From S5-A14a sp022766365 (GTDB taxonomy: Bacteria; Bacillota; Clostridia; Peptostreptococcales; Anaerovoracaceae), in the NCBI GenBank assembly GCA_050313295.1, contig JBNPLD010000001.1: 64,000 nt of DNA; one strand, 5' to 3'. Positions 16,055 to 25,013 of the stretch are shown one piece after another. A model generated the notes under the pieces. That model was not told the origin of the DNA, did not search any database, and saw nothing but the letters and a program-made list of their open reading frames with translations. Position 1 is the stretch's first letter, and each line of letters starts with the position of its first letter. The translations under genes and the position numbers were made by a program.

Positions 16055-17857
16055 CTATTTTTTTAATGTCTCAAATTCATCAAGGAGAGCGTTAAAGGTT
16101 TCCATGGCTTTTTTTACAGGCTCGGGAGAACTCATATCAACACCGGCGATTTTCAAAAGATCCACAGGATATTTGCTGCTTCCGAGAGTTAGGAAAGTCA
16201 GGTAGTCATTTCTTTCCTTTTCCCCACCTTCCAGAATTTTCTTTGAAATGGCAGTTGCAGCCGAAAAACCCGTTGCATACTGATAAACATAATATGCCCT
16301 GTAAAAATGAGGGATTCTTGCCCATTCGTATTTGATATAATCATCTTCTCCCACAACTTTTCCATAATATTTCCTATTAAGGTTCTCATATTCAGTATTC
16401 AGCCAATCAGGGGTGAGACTTCCTCCCGATTCAACAAAAGAATGGCATTTGTGCTCAAATTCAGCAAACATTGTCTGTCTGAAAAGTGTTCCTCTGAATT
16501 CTTCAAGGTAGAAATTCAGTAGATATTTCTTCATCTCATTATCAGGATTCTGATTAAGAAGATACCTGATCAGGAGCGATTCGTTGACCGTCGAGGCAAC
16601 CTCTGCAGTAAAAATGCTGTGATCTCCGTAGACATATGGCTGTGTCTGCCTTGTGAAAAATGAGTGCATGGAATGACCCATCTCGTGAACAAGAGTAAAG
16701 ACATCTTTTAAAGTGTCTGTATAATTCATAAGTGAGTATGGCATACTGTCATATGAACCGAAGCTGTATGCGCCGCTTGTTTTTCCCGGCGTTTCGTACA
16801 CATCTATCCACCTCGATTCCACTCCTTTTTTTAAAGCATTGCTGTACTCTTGACCAAGTGGCTTCAAGGCTTTCAGCATAATATCAACGCCTTCTTCAAA
16901 TGGGATGTTCCTTTCGGGGAGTTTGACTAATGGAACATATATGTCCCACATTTTAAGTTCATCGACTCCAAGTTCATCCTTCCTGAGTTTCATGTATCTA
17001 TGCAAATTTGAAAGGTTAGATGAAACAACATTAATGAGATTATCGTAAACGCTTTCAGGAATTTTATCTCTTGATAAAGCTGAATCTCTGGCAGATGAAT
17101 ACTTTCTGACCTGAGAGTAAACAACATCAGTCTTAACGCTGTAGCTATAGGTTGTTCCTATGAGATTTATCATATCTGCATAAGTCTGGTACATTCTTTC
17201 AAAAGCAGCTTTCCTGACCTCCCTGTTATGGGATTCCATGAAATTTATGTAGTTGCCATGAGTTATTTCGATCTCATTTCCATAATCATCTGTGATGCTG
17301 CCAAATTTCAAATCGCTGTTGTTTAAAATGTTGAATATCGAATGTGGTGCAGAAGTAACCTGACCTAAGTTTGCTAATAAATTTTCCTCTTTTTCAGAGA
17401 GAATATGTTCCTTACGGTTGAAAATACCTTCAAGCATATGGCGATATACCCGGAGTCCGGGATTTTCGTCAATAAACATTTTGACGGTTTTCTCCTCTGA
17501 AGAAAGAATCTCAGGTGTGAGGAAACTCAATGCACTTAGGATTTTTGAAGCAGACGTGTTTATCTTGTCAAACATTGCCTGCCTATGACTATCTCTATTG
17601 TCCTCATCCATCTTCATTCTCGCATATACGAAAGCCTTCTCTATCAAGAGACCTATGTCGTCCATTGCTTTAAGAGCTTCAAGAAGTGAACGGGAATTAT
17701 CCATAACTTTGCCTTTTCTTTGTAAAAACTCCTCTGTCAGTGTTTCTGCTTTTGATATATCCTTAAGCCAGAGATCTTCATTAGGATACATTTTCTCCAA
17801 ATCCCATCTGTACTTCTTATCTATATCATTTCTATTTTCATAAACTTTCTTACCCAT
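16055..17857 (-). CDS. pepF: Oligoendopeptidase F (M3B metallopeptidase)
   Basis: A cytoplasmic zinc endopeptidase that degrades short peptides of about 7 to 17 residues. The zinc site HEMGH is at residues 391-395, with the third ligand Glu419 in TAEVASTVNE. The family segment FSAATAISKKIL is near the C-terminus. Length of 600 aa is full. There is no signal peptide, so it acts inside the cell on imported or internal peptides. It is divergent from murI and has a 68-base gap before nadK on the same strand. An extended -10 promoter is visible upstream. Confidence 0.96.
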   Translation of the reverse strand: MGKKVYENRNDIDKKYRWDLEKMYPNEDLWLKDISKAETLTEEFLQRKGKVMDNSRSLLEALKAMDDIGLLIEKAFVYARMKMDEDNRDSHRQAMFDKINTSASKILSALSFLTPEILSSEEKTVKMFIDENPGLRVYRHMLEGIFNRKEHILSEKEENLLANLGQVTSAPHSIFNILNNSDLKFGSITDDYGNEIEITHGNYINFMESHNREVRKAAFERMYQTYADMINLIGTTYSYSVKTDVVYSQVRKYSSARDSALSRDKIPESVYDNLINVVSSNLSNLHRYMKLRKDELGVDELKMWDIYVPLVKLPERNIPFEEGVDIMLKALKPLGQEYSNALKKGVESRWIDVYETPGKTSGAYSFGSYDSMPYSLMNYTDTLKDVFTLVHEMGHSMHSFFTRQTQPYVYGDHSIFTAEVASTVNESLLIRYLLNQNPDNEMKKYLLNFYLEEFRGTLFRQTMFAEFEHKCHSFVESGGSLTPDWLNTEYENLNRKYYGKVVGEDDYIKYEWARIPHFYRAYYVYQYATGFSAATAISKKILEGGEKERNDYLTFLTLGSSKYPVDLLKIAGVDMSSPEPVKKAMETFNALLDEFETLKK

Positions 17858-17902
17858 TTTTACCTCCCATGATGTATAATGGTATATTGAACAATTGGAT
17901 TT

Positions 17903-17911
17903 ATTATATCA
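17903..17911 (-). promoter_or_regulatory. Extended -10 promoter element of pepF
   Basis: The minus strand reads TGATATAAT, an extended -10 box, at 17903-17911. The -35 region is poor. Initiation near 17896 would leave a 39-base leader for pepF. Confidence 0.4.
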
Positions 17912-17933
17912 TAGATTTGGAGGAATTGTATAT

Positions 17934-18746
17934 ATGGACAACAGGCCTATAGGCTTTTTCGATTCGGGATTAGGCGGGTTAACCAGTATACCTCACATGA
18001 TTAAAACTCTCCCGAACGAGAGGATAATTTTCTTTGGAGATACTGCCAGAACACCTTATGGATCTAAATCCCCCGGAACTATTAAGTTGTTTGCGGAACA
18101 GATTGGAGATTTTCTTGTAAGCGAGGGGGTCAAGATGATAGTTATCGCTTGTAATACTGTCAGCGCTACAGCCCTGGATACGTTAAGAGCAAAGTTCCCC
18201 GATATACCTGTAATAGGCGTGATTTCTCCTACTGCACGGGTAGTTGCAAATACATGTACCCCGAATGATAAAGTAGGGATTATGGCAACGAAGGTCACTG
18301 TTGCAAGTGGTGCTTATGAGAAAAAAATCTACGAGAAAAATCCGTATATAAATACAGCTTCAATTCCCTGTCCTGCTCTGGTACCTCTGATAGAGGAAGG
18401 CATAATAGACAACGAGATAATGGACCTTACTCTCAAGTATTATCTGGATGACTTTATTAAAAAAGAAATGATTGATACTCTGGTCTTAGGGTGTACTCAC
18501 TATCCGTTGATAGCTGACAATCTTAGGAGACTATATCCGAACATCAAGATTATAAGTTCTTCAAAAGAAGTTGTTGAGGCAATCAGAATTGAACTTGAAA
18601 AAACAGATGCTTTTGCTTCAGGAAGTGCTGAAGAAAACAAATTTTTTGCCAGCGACTTATCTGAGAATTTTGTTAAAATGATTGAAAAAATCCTTGGAGA
18701 AGATAAGGCATCTTTAAATATTAACTTTAAGAACCTGGATATTTAG
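17934..18746 (+). CDS. murI: Glutamate racemase
   Basis: Makes D-glutamate for peptidoglycan by cofactor-independent racemisation. Both catalytic cysteines are present: Cys73 in ACNTVSA and Cys187 in LGCTHYPL. The N-terminal GFFDSGLGGL motif includes Asp10 and Ser11, which help proton transfer. Length from ATG 17934 is 270 aa. GGAGG at 17919-17923 supports this start over the longer in-frame option at 17895. It is the first gene of a plus-strand run reaching at least dut, and is divergent from pepF. Confidence 0.96.
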   Translation: MDNRPIGFFDSGLGGLTSIPHMIKTLPNERIIFFGDTARTPYGSKSPGTIKLFAEQIGDFLVSEGVKMIVIACNTVSATALDTLRAKFPDIPVIGVISPTARVVANTCTPNDKVGIMATKVTVASGAYEKKIYEKNPYINTASIPCPALVPLIEEGIIDNEIMDLTLKYYLDDFIKKEMIDTLVLGCTHYPLIADNLRRLYPNIKIISSSKEVVEAIRIELEKTDAFASGSAEENKFFASDLSENFVKMIEKILGEDKASLNINFKNLDI

Positions 18747-18763
18747 AATACGAGAATAAATAG

Positions 18764-19330
18764 ATGAATAGAGAAAAATTTTATGAATTAGCGGATATAG
18801 AAACACCTGAAGATTTTAAATTTTACGATAATGTGGAGAACTTGGTTGAAGCTGATGAGCAATGGGACGCAGACTTATTATGGTCCGTTATAAGTGAGGT
18901 TGACGGAGATACACTCAAGGAAATTTTCAAGGAGTATTTTCAGAGTTTGATGGAAAAATTACCTGAGGATAATACAGAGCTTTACACTTTGATTTACAAT
19001 ATCGGGAGAACTATCACGGGCCTTGCCGGAGCCGGTGAATCAGACAGGATGGATAATCTCAGAAGGCTTTCTGAAGAACTTGAAAGGTTCTCAGGGTGGT
19101 TTTCCAGGGACAGCAAAATTGAGATACAGGATGTGGATTCAGGAGATTTCAGCAGCATGCCTTTGAGAGATGCTCTTGCGTATATGAGCCTTGAAAAGCT
19201 GGGTATGGGAAACTATATCTTTAATTTTGACGGAGGTTTGGATTATGAAGTAGACGAGTATGTCATTAACCTTATGGATTGGAGTATTGATGATGATAAC
19301 GCCGAGGAGGCAGATGATGAAAACCGGTGA
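18764..19330 (+). CDS. Acidic soluble protein of unknown function
   Basis: A 188-residue protein that I do not recognise. It is strongly acidic, mostly helical by composition, and has no signal peptide, membrane segment or cysteine. The middle (residues about 60-115) holds amphipathic stretches including ELYTLIYNIGRTITGLAGAG and RRLSEELERFSGWF. The C-terminus is an acidic tail (DDDNAEEADDE). It begins 17 bases after murI and its last 14 bases overlap rarD, whose ribosome site lies inside it, so it is part of the murI run. The GAATAG-type ribosome site is weak. Confidence 0.7.
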   Translation: MNREKFYELADIETPEDFKFYDNVENLVEADEQWDADLLWSVISEVDGDTLKEIFKEYFQSLMEKLPEDNTELYTLIYNIGRTITGLAGAGESDRMDNLRRLSEELERFSGWFSRDSKIEIQDVDSGDFSSMPLRDALAYMSLEKLGMGNYIFNFDGGLDYEVDEYVINLMDWSIDDDNAEEADDENR

Positions 19331-20210
19331 TGAGAAAAATCAATATAGGGTGGGTATCCTTGCAGCTGTATTTTGTGGATTTTTGTGGGGGATTCTTCCT
19401 ATCTATTGGGACGCTCTTAAACCGATCAGTTCATTTACGATAATTATTTATCGTGTAGTAATGATGTCTCTTATGTGTTATATAGCCTGTATCTTCACCA
19501 TAGGACCTGTTAAAGTGTTTAAAGGAATGTTCGGAGATAGTAAGAGATTTTTCAAGTATCTTACAGCAGGTATTTTAATTACTTTAAATTGGTCCACATA
19601 CATATGGGCAGTCAACGCAGGATATGTGATTCAAACATGTATGGGATATTTCATAGAGCCTCTGATGGTCTGTGTTTTCGGAAGATTTATATTCAAAGAA
19701 AAACTCAATAATTTTAAACGTATTGCACTGGGATTTGCTGTGGTGGGACTTCTGATAATGATTGTCGGTTATCGTGAACTTCCGGCAATCGCCTTGGGGC
19801 TTGCTGCCAGTTTTGCAACCTATGCAGCGATCAAAAAAACTTATAAACTTCCTGTTATGCAAGCCTTGTTTTATGAGACAGTCACTCTTATACCCGCTGC
19901 AATTGCAATTATACTGTATATGGAATTTTCAGGAGTAGGTCTATTTGGGAACATTGAACTTAAGAAAATAGGTCTCCTGTCCCTATGTGGATTGTTGACT
20001 GCCGTACCACTTGGTTTGTTTTCATTTGCAGCTTCCAAGCTGCCTCTGGTAACTCTCGGGTTAACGGAGTATATTTCGCCGTCAATCTCGTTGATTTTAG
20101 GTATATATTATTTCAATGAACCATTTGATTTAATTCAATTTTCTGCCTTTGTCAGCATTTGGATAGGTCTCGGCTTTTTTACTTATGGAGAATATAGGGA
20201 TTTCAGATAG
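19317..20210 (+). CDS. rarD: RarD-like EamA/DMT-family transporter
   Basis: A ten-helix membrane permease of the drug/metabolite transporter superfamily, RarD group. The N-terminal GFLWGILPIYWDAL segment is characteristic, and two homologous EamA halves can be followed, the second ending near YISPSISLILGIYYFNEPF. The substrate of RarD proteins is not settled; some DMT members export amino acids or other metabolites. I start at ATG 19317 (297 aa) because GAGGAGG at 19304-19310 is 6 bases upstream; ATG 19314 is possible. It overlaps the end of the acidic gene and sits directly before a YkvI-like transporter. Confidence 0.88.
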   Translation: MKTGDEKNQYRVGILAAVFCGFLWGILPIYWDALKPISSFTIIIYRVVMMSLMCYIACIFTIGPVKVFKGMFGDSKRFFKYLTAGILITLNWSTYIWAVNAGYVIQTCMGYFIEPLMVCVFGRFIFKEKLNNFKRIALGFAVVGLLIMIVGYRELPAIALGLAASFATYAAIKKTYKLPVMQALFYETVTLIPAAIAIILYMEFSGVGLFGNIELKKIGLLSLCGLLTAVPLGLFSFAASKLPLVTLGLTEYISPSISLILGIYYFNEPFDLIQFSAFVSIWIGLGFFTYGEYRDFR

Positions 20211-20223
20211 GGGGATATGGCGG

Positions 20224-21300
20224 TTGAGAGAGTATAATATCAGTGCATTCACTGTAGCAGCTATCTATGTAGGAACTATAATTGGAGCCGGGTTTGCCTC
20301 AGGAAGGGAAATATGGCAATATTTCGGAGTGTTCGGCAAATTGGGAATACTTGGACTTATCTTCGCCGGACTGATGTTTATCATTATGGGCATGATGCTT
20401 GTATATATAGGAAGAAAACTCGGTACAAGCGATATAGGTCACGTGATTTTGCCGTTTCGAAATAAAACTGTCGCTTCTGTTTTGGGTTACGTTGTTGCGA
20501 TTACAATTTTTGTTGCCCTTGTCACTATGTCAGCTGCCGGTGGAGCTTTTACAAAACAACAGTTCGGTATTGATAGAAGTGTGGGCGGTTTCATTATTGT
20601 AATAATGGTGATTTTCACAGTTCTGGGAAATTTTCAGAGGATTTCCGGTGTTTTCAATATGCTTATCCCTGTTTTGGTGTTAGTAGTAGCAGGCGGGTCT
20701 TTGTATGTTATTTTCACCCCTATGATAAGTGAAAGCGGTGCAGCGGATATTGCACCAAGCCCACTGGCAAACAACTGGTTTTTCGCTGCTATGATATATA
20801 TGGCATATAACATGATAGGCACTATCCCGATAATGGCAAGAGCAGGGATACAGGCAAGAGATATGAAAACGGCTTTGAGGGGAGCGGCTTTGGGAGCTTT
20901 CGTTCTGTTTCTTATGGCTCTGACCCTTAATCTGGCTTTGTCCAAGGACCCGGCATTTGCGGATAGAATGGATCTTCCTATGCTTGGTATGGCAGGGCGA
21001 ATTTCTTATGTTTTTAATGTGGTATACAGTGTGGTATTGTTCTTCTCAATATATTCAGCAGCTACCAGTACATTTTACGGGGTTACCACCAAAATCAAAG
21101 ATGGGCCGAGAAAAAAGTATTTTGTTGTTATATTGGCAATGTTGGGCTTTTTGTTAGGACTTGCAGGATTCAGAGAAATCATCGCAATGGTATTCCCGGT
21201 TGTAGGCATGCTCGGTTTTTTTGTCACTGTAATGGTAATATTTAATTTTTTCAGGGTATATAGTGGACATGGGAGGAGCAATCAAATTGAAAAAACATGA
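20224..21300 (+). CDS. YkvI-family membrane transporter-like protein
   Basis: A polytopic protein with about ten hydrophobic segments, matching the YkvI family of uncharacterised membrane proteins related to the APC/LeuT-fold transporters. The first helix contains VGTIIGAGFASGREI, with the unwound-helix glycine pattern typical of that fold. Substrate is unknown. The start is uncertain. TTG 20224 (358 aa) has a GGGGG site 8 bases upstream. ATG 20185 (371 aa) overlaps rarD by 26 bases and lacks a ribosome site. The end overlaps the next gene's TTG start by 14 bases. Confidence 0.8.
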   Translation: MREYNISAFTVAAIYVGTIIGAGFASGREIWQYFGVFGKLGILGLIFAGLMFIIMGMMLVYIGRKLGTSDIGHVILPFRNKTVASVLGYVVAITIFVALVTMSAAGGAFTKQQFGIDRSVGGFIIVIMVIFTVLGNFQRISGVFNMLIPVLVLVVAGGSLYVIFTPMISESGAADIAPSPLANNWFFAAMIYMAYNMIGTIPIMARAGIQARDMKTALRGAALGAFVLFLMALTLNLALSKDPAFADRMDLPMLGMAGRISYVFNVVYSVVLFFSIYSAATSTFYGVTTKIKDGPRKKYFVVILAMLGFLLGLAGFREIIAMVFPVVGMLGFFVTVMVIFNFFRVYSGHGRSNQIEKT

Positions 21301-22270
21301 TAGGGACAGTTTTTCAGCAAGCATATATCACAGCTTCCCGGGTCAAGAGAGATTTGATTTTCCGGAATACCTTGCAAGGGTAACCTCAGGATTTGGCGGG
21401 GAAACTTTTTTGATATTCGGTTCAGAAAAGACTGCTCTTTATGACTGTGGTATGGCTTATTGCAGCAATGAAACCATAAAAAACATTGAGAAAGAGCTAA
21501 AGAGAAGAGACAGGAAAAGTCCGGACTTTATATTAATTTCACATACTCATTATGATCACATCGGTGCATTGCCTTATATTTTAAAAGTCTGGCCTGACGT
21601 TGAGGTTTGCGGTGCCGGCAAAGCATTAGAAGTCTTTCAAAGTGCCGGGGCTAAGAGAACCATGGAAAGACTTGGAAAGGCAGCTTGGGAGGTCTTTAGC
21701 AATGCATATAGAAATATATACGAAAATTCCGCTGAAGCAGAAATAACGGCTGAGGGAATGAGAATCGACAGAATAGTTAAAGATGATGATATTATAGATC
21801 TTGGAGATATTAAAGTCAGAGTTATAGAGTGTAAGGGGCATACGGATTGCTCACTGGCATATGCACTTGAACCGATGAGGCTTCTTTTAACGTGTGAAAG
21901 TACAGGAGTTCTGAGAAATCCGCAAGTTCTCCATACAGCCTTTGTAAAAAATTATTGGGAAAGTATCGAATCTGCGAAGAAGTGTAAAGCCTATGGTGCA
22001 AATCAGCTGATGGTTCAGCACTTTGGACTGACTCCCAAGGGATATACTGATGAATTCTTTGATTGGTACATGGAAATTGCCAAAGCCGAGAAAGACATGA
22101 TATTGACTTTGCACAAAGCAGGCCTTTCAAAGGAAGAGATAATGGAGAAATATATTGAAGCCTTTTGGTCCTCAGAGAGGGGAAAGGCTCAACCTTATGC
22201 AGCATTTATAGAAAACGGGAGGCATATCATTAATAATATAATCAAATTATACAAGGAGTATGAACACTGA
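21287..22270 (+). CDS. Metallo-beta-lactamase-fold hydrolase
   Basis: A 327-residue MBL-fold protein. The metal site THYDHIG supplies the HxxxDH-type ligands (SHTHYDHIGALPY), and ECKGHTDCS provides the next His. Substrate is unknown; the family includes thioesterases, lactonases and nucleases. I place the start at TTG 21287 because GGAGGAG at 21272-21278 is 8 bases upstream; GTG 21263 has no such site. The last base of its TGA stop is the first base of the next gene's ATG (TGATG). That coupling makes co-expression with the M16 peptidase likely. Confidence 0.85.
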   Translation: MKKHDRDSFSASIYHSFPGQERFDFPEYLARVTSGFGGETFLIFGSEKTALYDCGMAYCSNETIKNIEKELKRRDRKSPDFILISHTHYDHIGALPYILKVWPDVEVCGAGKALEVFQSAGAKRTMERLGKAAWEVFSNAYRNIYENSAEAEITAEGMRIDRIVKDDDIIDLGDIKVRVIECKGHTDCSLAYALEPMRLLLTCESTGVLRNPQVLHTAFVKNYWESIESAKKCKAYGANQLMVQHFGLTPKGYTDEFFDWYMEIAKAEKDMILTLHKAGLSKEEIMEKYIEAFWSSERGKAQPYAAFIENGRHIINNIIKLYKEYEH

Positions 22271-23517
22271 TGTTGGAAATAAAAACTTTAGTAAATGGAA
22301 TTGATTTAATCATGGATCCTGTGAATGAGGTGGAATCTGTAACTCTGGGGATATGGGTAAAGACAGGTGCGGTTAACGAAGATAAAAAGTATGCGGGTAT
22401 ATCTCACTTTGTTGAACATATGCTTTTCAAGGGAACAGAAACCAGAACATATCTTGATATTGCAAGGGATATCGACAAAATAGGAGGAAGTATCAATGCC
22501 TTTACAGGGAAAGAGGCTACATGTTATCACGTTAAGGTGATGTCTTCAAGACTGTTCGACGGTGCAGAGGTTTTATGCGATATGATCGAGAATTCCGTAT
22601 TCCCGAAAAAAGAAATGGATAAAGAGAGGTTTGTCATCGGTGAGGAAATCAAGATGACTCTTGATTCTCCGGAAGATTTGTGTCATGACCTATCTACAGA
22701 GCTCATCTATAACGGCAACGTATTGAGTAAATCAATAATAGGCACCCCTACAAGTCTGAAGCGGATAACTCGGAATGTAATGAAGGACTATGTTAAAAAG
22801 AGATACACAAAGGATAATATTTTAGTGAGCATAGCCGGAAAATTCAACGAGGAAGAGGTAATTTCATATTTTGAAAACAGATTTTTAAATCTTGAGGAAA
22901 AATCTGAAGATATTGAATTTGAAAATTCGGAATACAGGCCCAAGGTAAAGGTAGTCCACAAAGATGTGGAACAGTGCAATTTATGCATGGGGCTTCCGAC
23001 TTTTCCTATGGAAGATGTCAGATATTACCCTATGCAGGTTCTGAATAATATTTTGGGTGGAACTATGAGCTCAAGACTTTTCAGAAATATAAGGGAAGAA
23101 AGAGGACTTGCTTATTCTGTATTTTCAATGGTTTCCGGGAATAAAAATCTCGGATACTTCAAAATTTATGCAGGTCTGAACAAGGATAAGGTAAAAGATG
23201 CTATAGAAGGAATTCGGGAGGAAATTATTCTTCTTGCTGATAACGGTATCAGCGACGATGAACTGATAGCTTCAAAGGAACAGCTTAAATCAGGGTTTGT
23301 TTTCAGTCAGGAGAGTACTGCGTCAAGAATGTTCAATAATGGCAGAATGGCATTTCTGATGGATAGAATTGTGCCGATTGAGGAAGTTATTTCTTCTTAT
23401 GACAAAGTTACGAAATCCGATGTAGAATCTCTGATTACTTTGATTTCTGATTTTTCAAGGTATTCAGCTGTGGCAGTAACAGGCAATGATGAATTGAATC
23501 TTAAGAAGTTATTCTAG
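22270..23517 (+). CDS. M16-family zinc peptidase
   Basis: An inverzincin peptidase of the kind annotated YmxG/MlpA/PqqL in Firmicutes. The inverted zinc motif HFVEH is at residues 46-50 (His46, Glu49, His50), with the downstream acidic ligand in the EEIKMTLDSPEDL helix. The second, non-catalytic M16 half carries the RGLAYSVFS motif. Length of 415 aa fits. There is no signal peptide. Physiological substrates are unknown. Start ATG 22270 overlaps the stop of the upstream hydrolase, and dut follows after 15 bases, an order known from other Firmicutes. Confidence 0.93.
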   Translation: MLEIKTLVNGIDLIMDPVNEVESVTLGIWVKTGAVNEDKKYAGISHFVEHMLFKGTETRTYLDIARDIDKIGGSINAFTGKEATCYHVKVMSSRLFDGAEVLCDMIENSVFPKKEMDKERFVIGEEIKMTLDSPEDLCHDLSTELIYNGNVLSKSIIGTPTSLKRITRNVMKDYVKKRYTKDNILVSIAGKFNEEEVISYFENRFLNLEEKSEDIEFENSEYRPKVKVVHKDVEQCNLCMGLPTFPMEDVRYYPMQVLNNILGGTMSSRLFRNIREERGLAYSVFSMVSGNKNLGYFKIYAGLNKDKVKDAIEGIREEIILLADNGISDDELIASKEQLKSGFVFSQESTASRMFNNGRMAFLMDRIVPIEEVISSYDKVTKSDVESLITLISDFSRYSAVAVTGNDELNLKKLF

Positions 23518-23532
23518 GAAAACGGAGAGAAA

Positions 23533-23973
23533 ATGCCAACAGTAAAAATATACAGTAAAGGCGGTAACATTCCCGCTTATGAAACTGAAGGTTCCTCAGG
23601 CATGGATCTGAGGGCATTCATTGATGAACCTATTTTGTTGAGACCCATGGAAAGAACTCTTGTTCCGACAGGGATTTATCTTGAGATTCCAAATGGATAC
23701 GAAGGGCAAGTCAGGGCCAGGAGCGGTCTTTCCGTCAAACATGGAATTACTCTTGTAAACGGTGTCGGTACTGTGGATTCTGACTATAGGGGTGAATTGA
23801 AAATTCCTGTAATCAATTTGAGCAACGAAGAATTCAAAATTTCATCCGGGGACAGAATCGCACAAATTGTATTTGCAGAGTACAAACAGGTGAAATTAAT
23901 TAAGGTGGAAACTAAATTTGATCTGGAAGAATCAGGCAGGGGCGAGGGAGGCTTCGGGCATACAGGCATTTAA
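23533..23973 (+). CDS. dut: dUTP diphosphatase
   Basis: Hydrolyses dUTP to dUMP and pyrophosphate, which keeps uracil out of DNA and feeds dTMP synthesis. The five trimeric dUTPase motifs are readable in order: GMDLRAF, RARSGLSVKHG, NGVGTVDSDYRGE, GDRIAQIVFA and the C-terminal GRGEGGFGHTG arm that closes over the active site. The length of 146 aa is typical. A GGAGAG ribosome site precedes ATG 23533. It ends the overlapping run that began at murI, and dgt follows 47 bases later, so two dNTP-pool enzymes are adjacent. Confidence 0.96.
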   Translation: MPTVKIYSKGGNIPAYETEGSSGMDLRAFIDEPILLRPMERTLVPTGIYLEIPNGYEGQVRARSGLSVKHGITLVNGVGTVDSDYRGELKIPVINLSNEEFKISSGDRIAQIVFAEYKQVKLIKVETKFDLEESGRGEGGFGHTGI

Positions 23974-24020
23974 TCTTTGTCACATTTCAGAGCAGCACAG
24001 GAAGGGAGGGTGTTTAAACA

Positions 24021-25013
24021 ATGCTTTTTCGAGTTGATGTAGAAAACCGTGAATTTGATACTCTATCACACTATGCCACAAAATCTGCTGATACAAGGGG
24101 GCGTGCAATTTATGAAACTCCTTGCAGGTATAGAACAGATTTTCAAAGGGATAGAGATAGGATTATACACTCTAAGGCATTCAGGCGTTTAATGCACAAA
24201 ACTCAGGTATTTCTCGCTCCTGAAGGTGACCATTTCAGAACACGATTGACACATACTTTAGAAGTAGCTCAAATTGCAAGAACGATATCGAGGATTCTGG
24301 GACTAAATGAGGATTTGACAGAGGCTATTGCAATGGGTCATGATCTTGGACACACACCGTTCGGACATAACGGAGAAATGGTTTTAAATCAAATACACCC
24401 CGGAGGATTTAAGCACAATGAGCAAAGCATACGAGTGGTTGAAAAAATCGAAATGAGAAGTAGCGGACGAGGTCTTAACCTCACATGGGAAGTCAGAAAT
24501 GGTATCGTAAACCACACCGGTTCCCTGAAAGCAGCAACACCTGAAGGCCAGGTTGTAAACATTAGTGACAGGATTGCATATATTAATCACGATATAGATG
24601 ACGCGATAAGAAGCGGCGTGTTGACTGTGGATATGCTTCCTGAAGGGCCTGTTGAATTTTTCGGAGATAGAAAAAGTCAGCGTATCACAAAGATGATAGA
24701 GAGTGTTGTTACCAATAGCGACGGTAAATCCGAGGTTATGATGAATGCTCATGACAATCAGCTGCTTTTAGAGCTTCGATCTTTTATGTTCGAGACAGTT
24801 TACACAAATGCTGATGTTAAAAAGATAGAAGATGTAAAACTTGCAGAGAAAATTGTCAAGTTTCTGTACAACCACTATATTTCATATCCGGAAGAACTTC
24901 CTGACGATATGAAAGAAATCGCACAGGAAGAAGGCATTAGTGTAGCAGCAAAAGATTATGTCGCAGGAATGACAGATCGTTTTGCAGTGAATAAATATGA
25001 GGAGCTGAAATAA
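24021..25013 (+). CDS. dgt: dGTP triphosphohydrolase-like HD protein
   Basis: An HD-domain enzyme that removes triphosphate from dGTP or related dNTPs. The N-terminal GRAIYETPCRYRTDFQRDRD and RLMHKTQVF segments are typical. The metal site is formed by RLTHTLEVA and GHDLGHTPFGHNGE, with a later Asp in NISDRIAYINHDIDD. At 330 aa it is the short clostridial form. It lies immediately before dnaG, and its TAA stop shares a base with the dnaG ATG (TAATG), so it is translationally coupled to primase. This order recurs in Firmicutes. Confidence 0.93.
   Translation: MLFRVDVENREFDTLSHYATKSADTRGRAIYETPCRYRTDFQRDRDRIIHSKAFRRLMHKTQVFLAPEGDHFRTRLTHTLEVAQIARTISRILGLNEDLTEAIAMGHDLGHTPFGHNGEMVLNQIHPGGFKHNEQSIRVVEKIEMRSSGRGLNLTWEVRNGIVNHTGSLKAATPEGQVVNISDRIAYINHDIDDAIRSGVLTVDMLPEGPVEFFGDRKSQRITKMIESVVTNSDGKSEVMMNAHDNQLLLELRSFMFETVYTNADVKKIEDVKLAEKIVKFLYNHYISYPEELPDDMKEIAQEEGISVAAKDYVAGMTDRFAVNKYEELK

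Noticed and set aside
17875..17880. TATAAT on the plus strand before murI
   Set aside because: No -35 at proper spacing; it overlaps the pepF ribosome site region, and the base composition there is AT-rich by chance.
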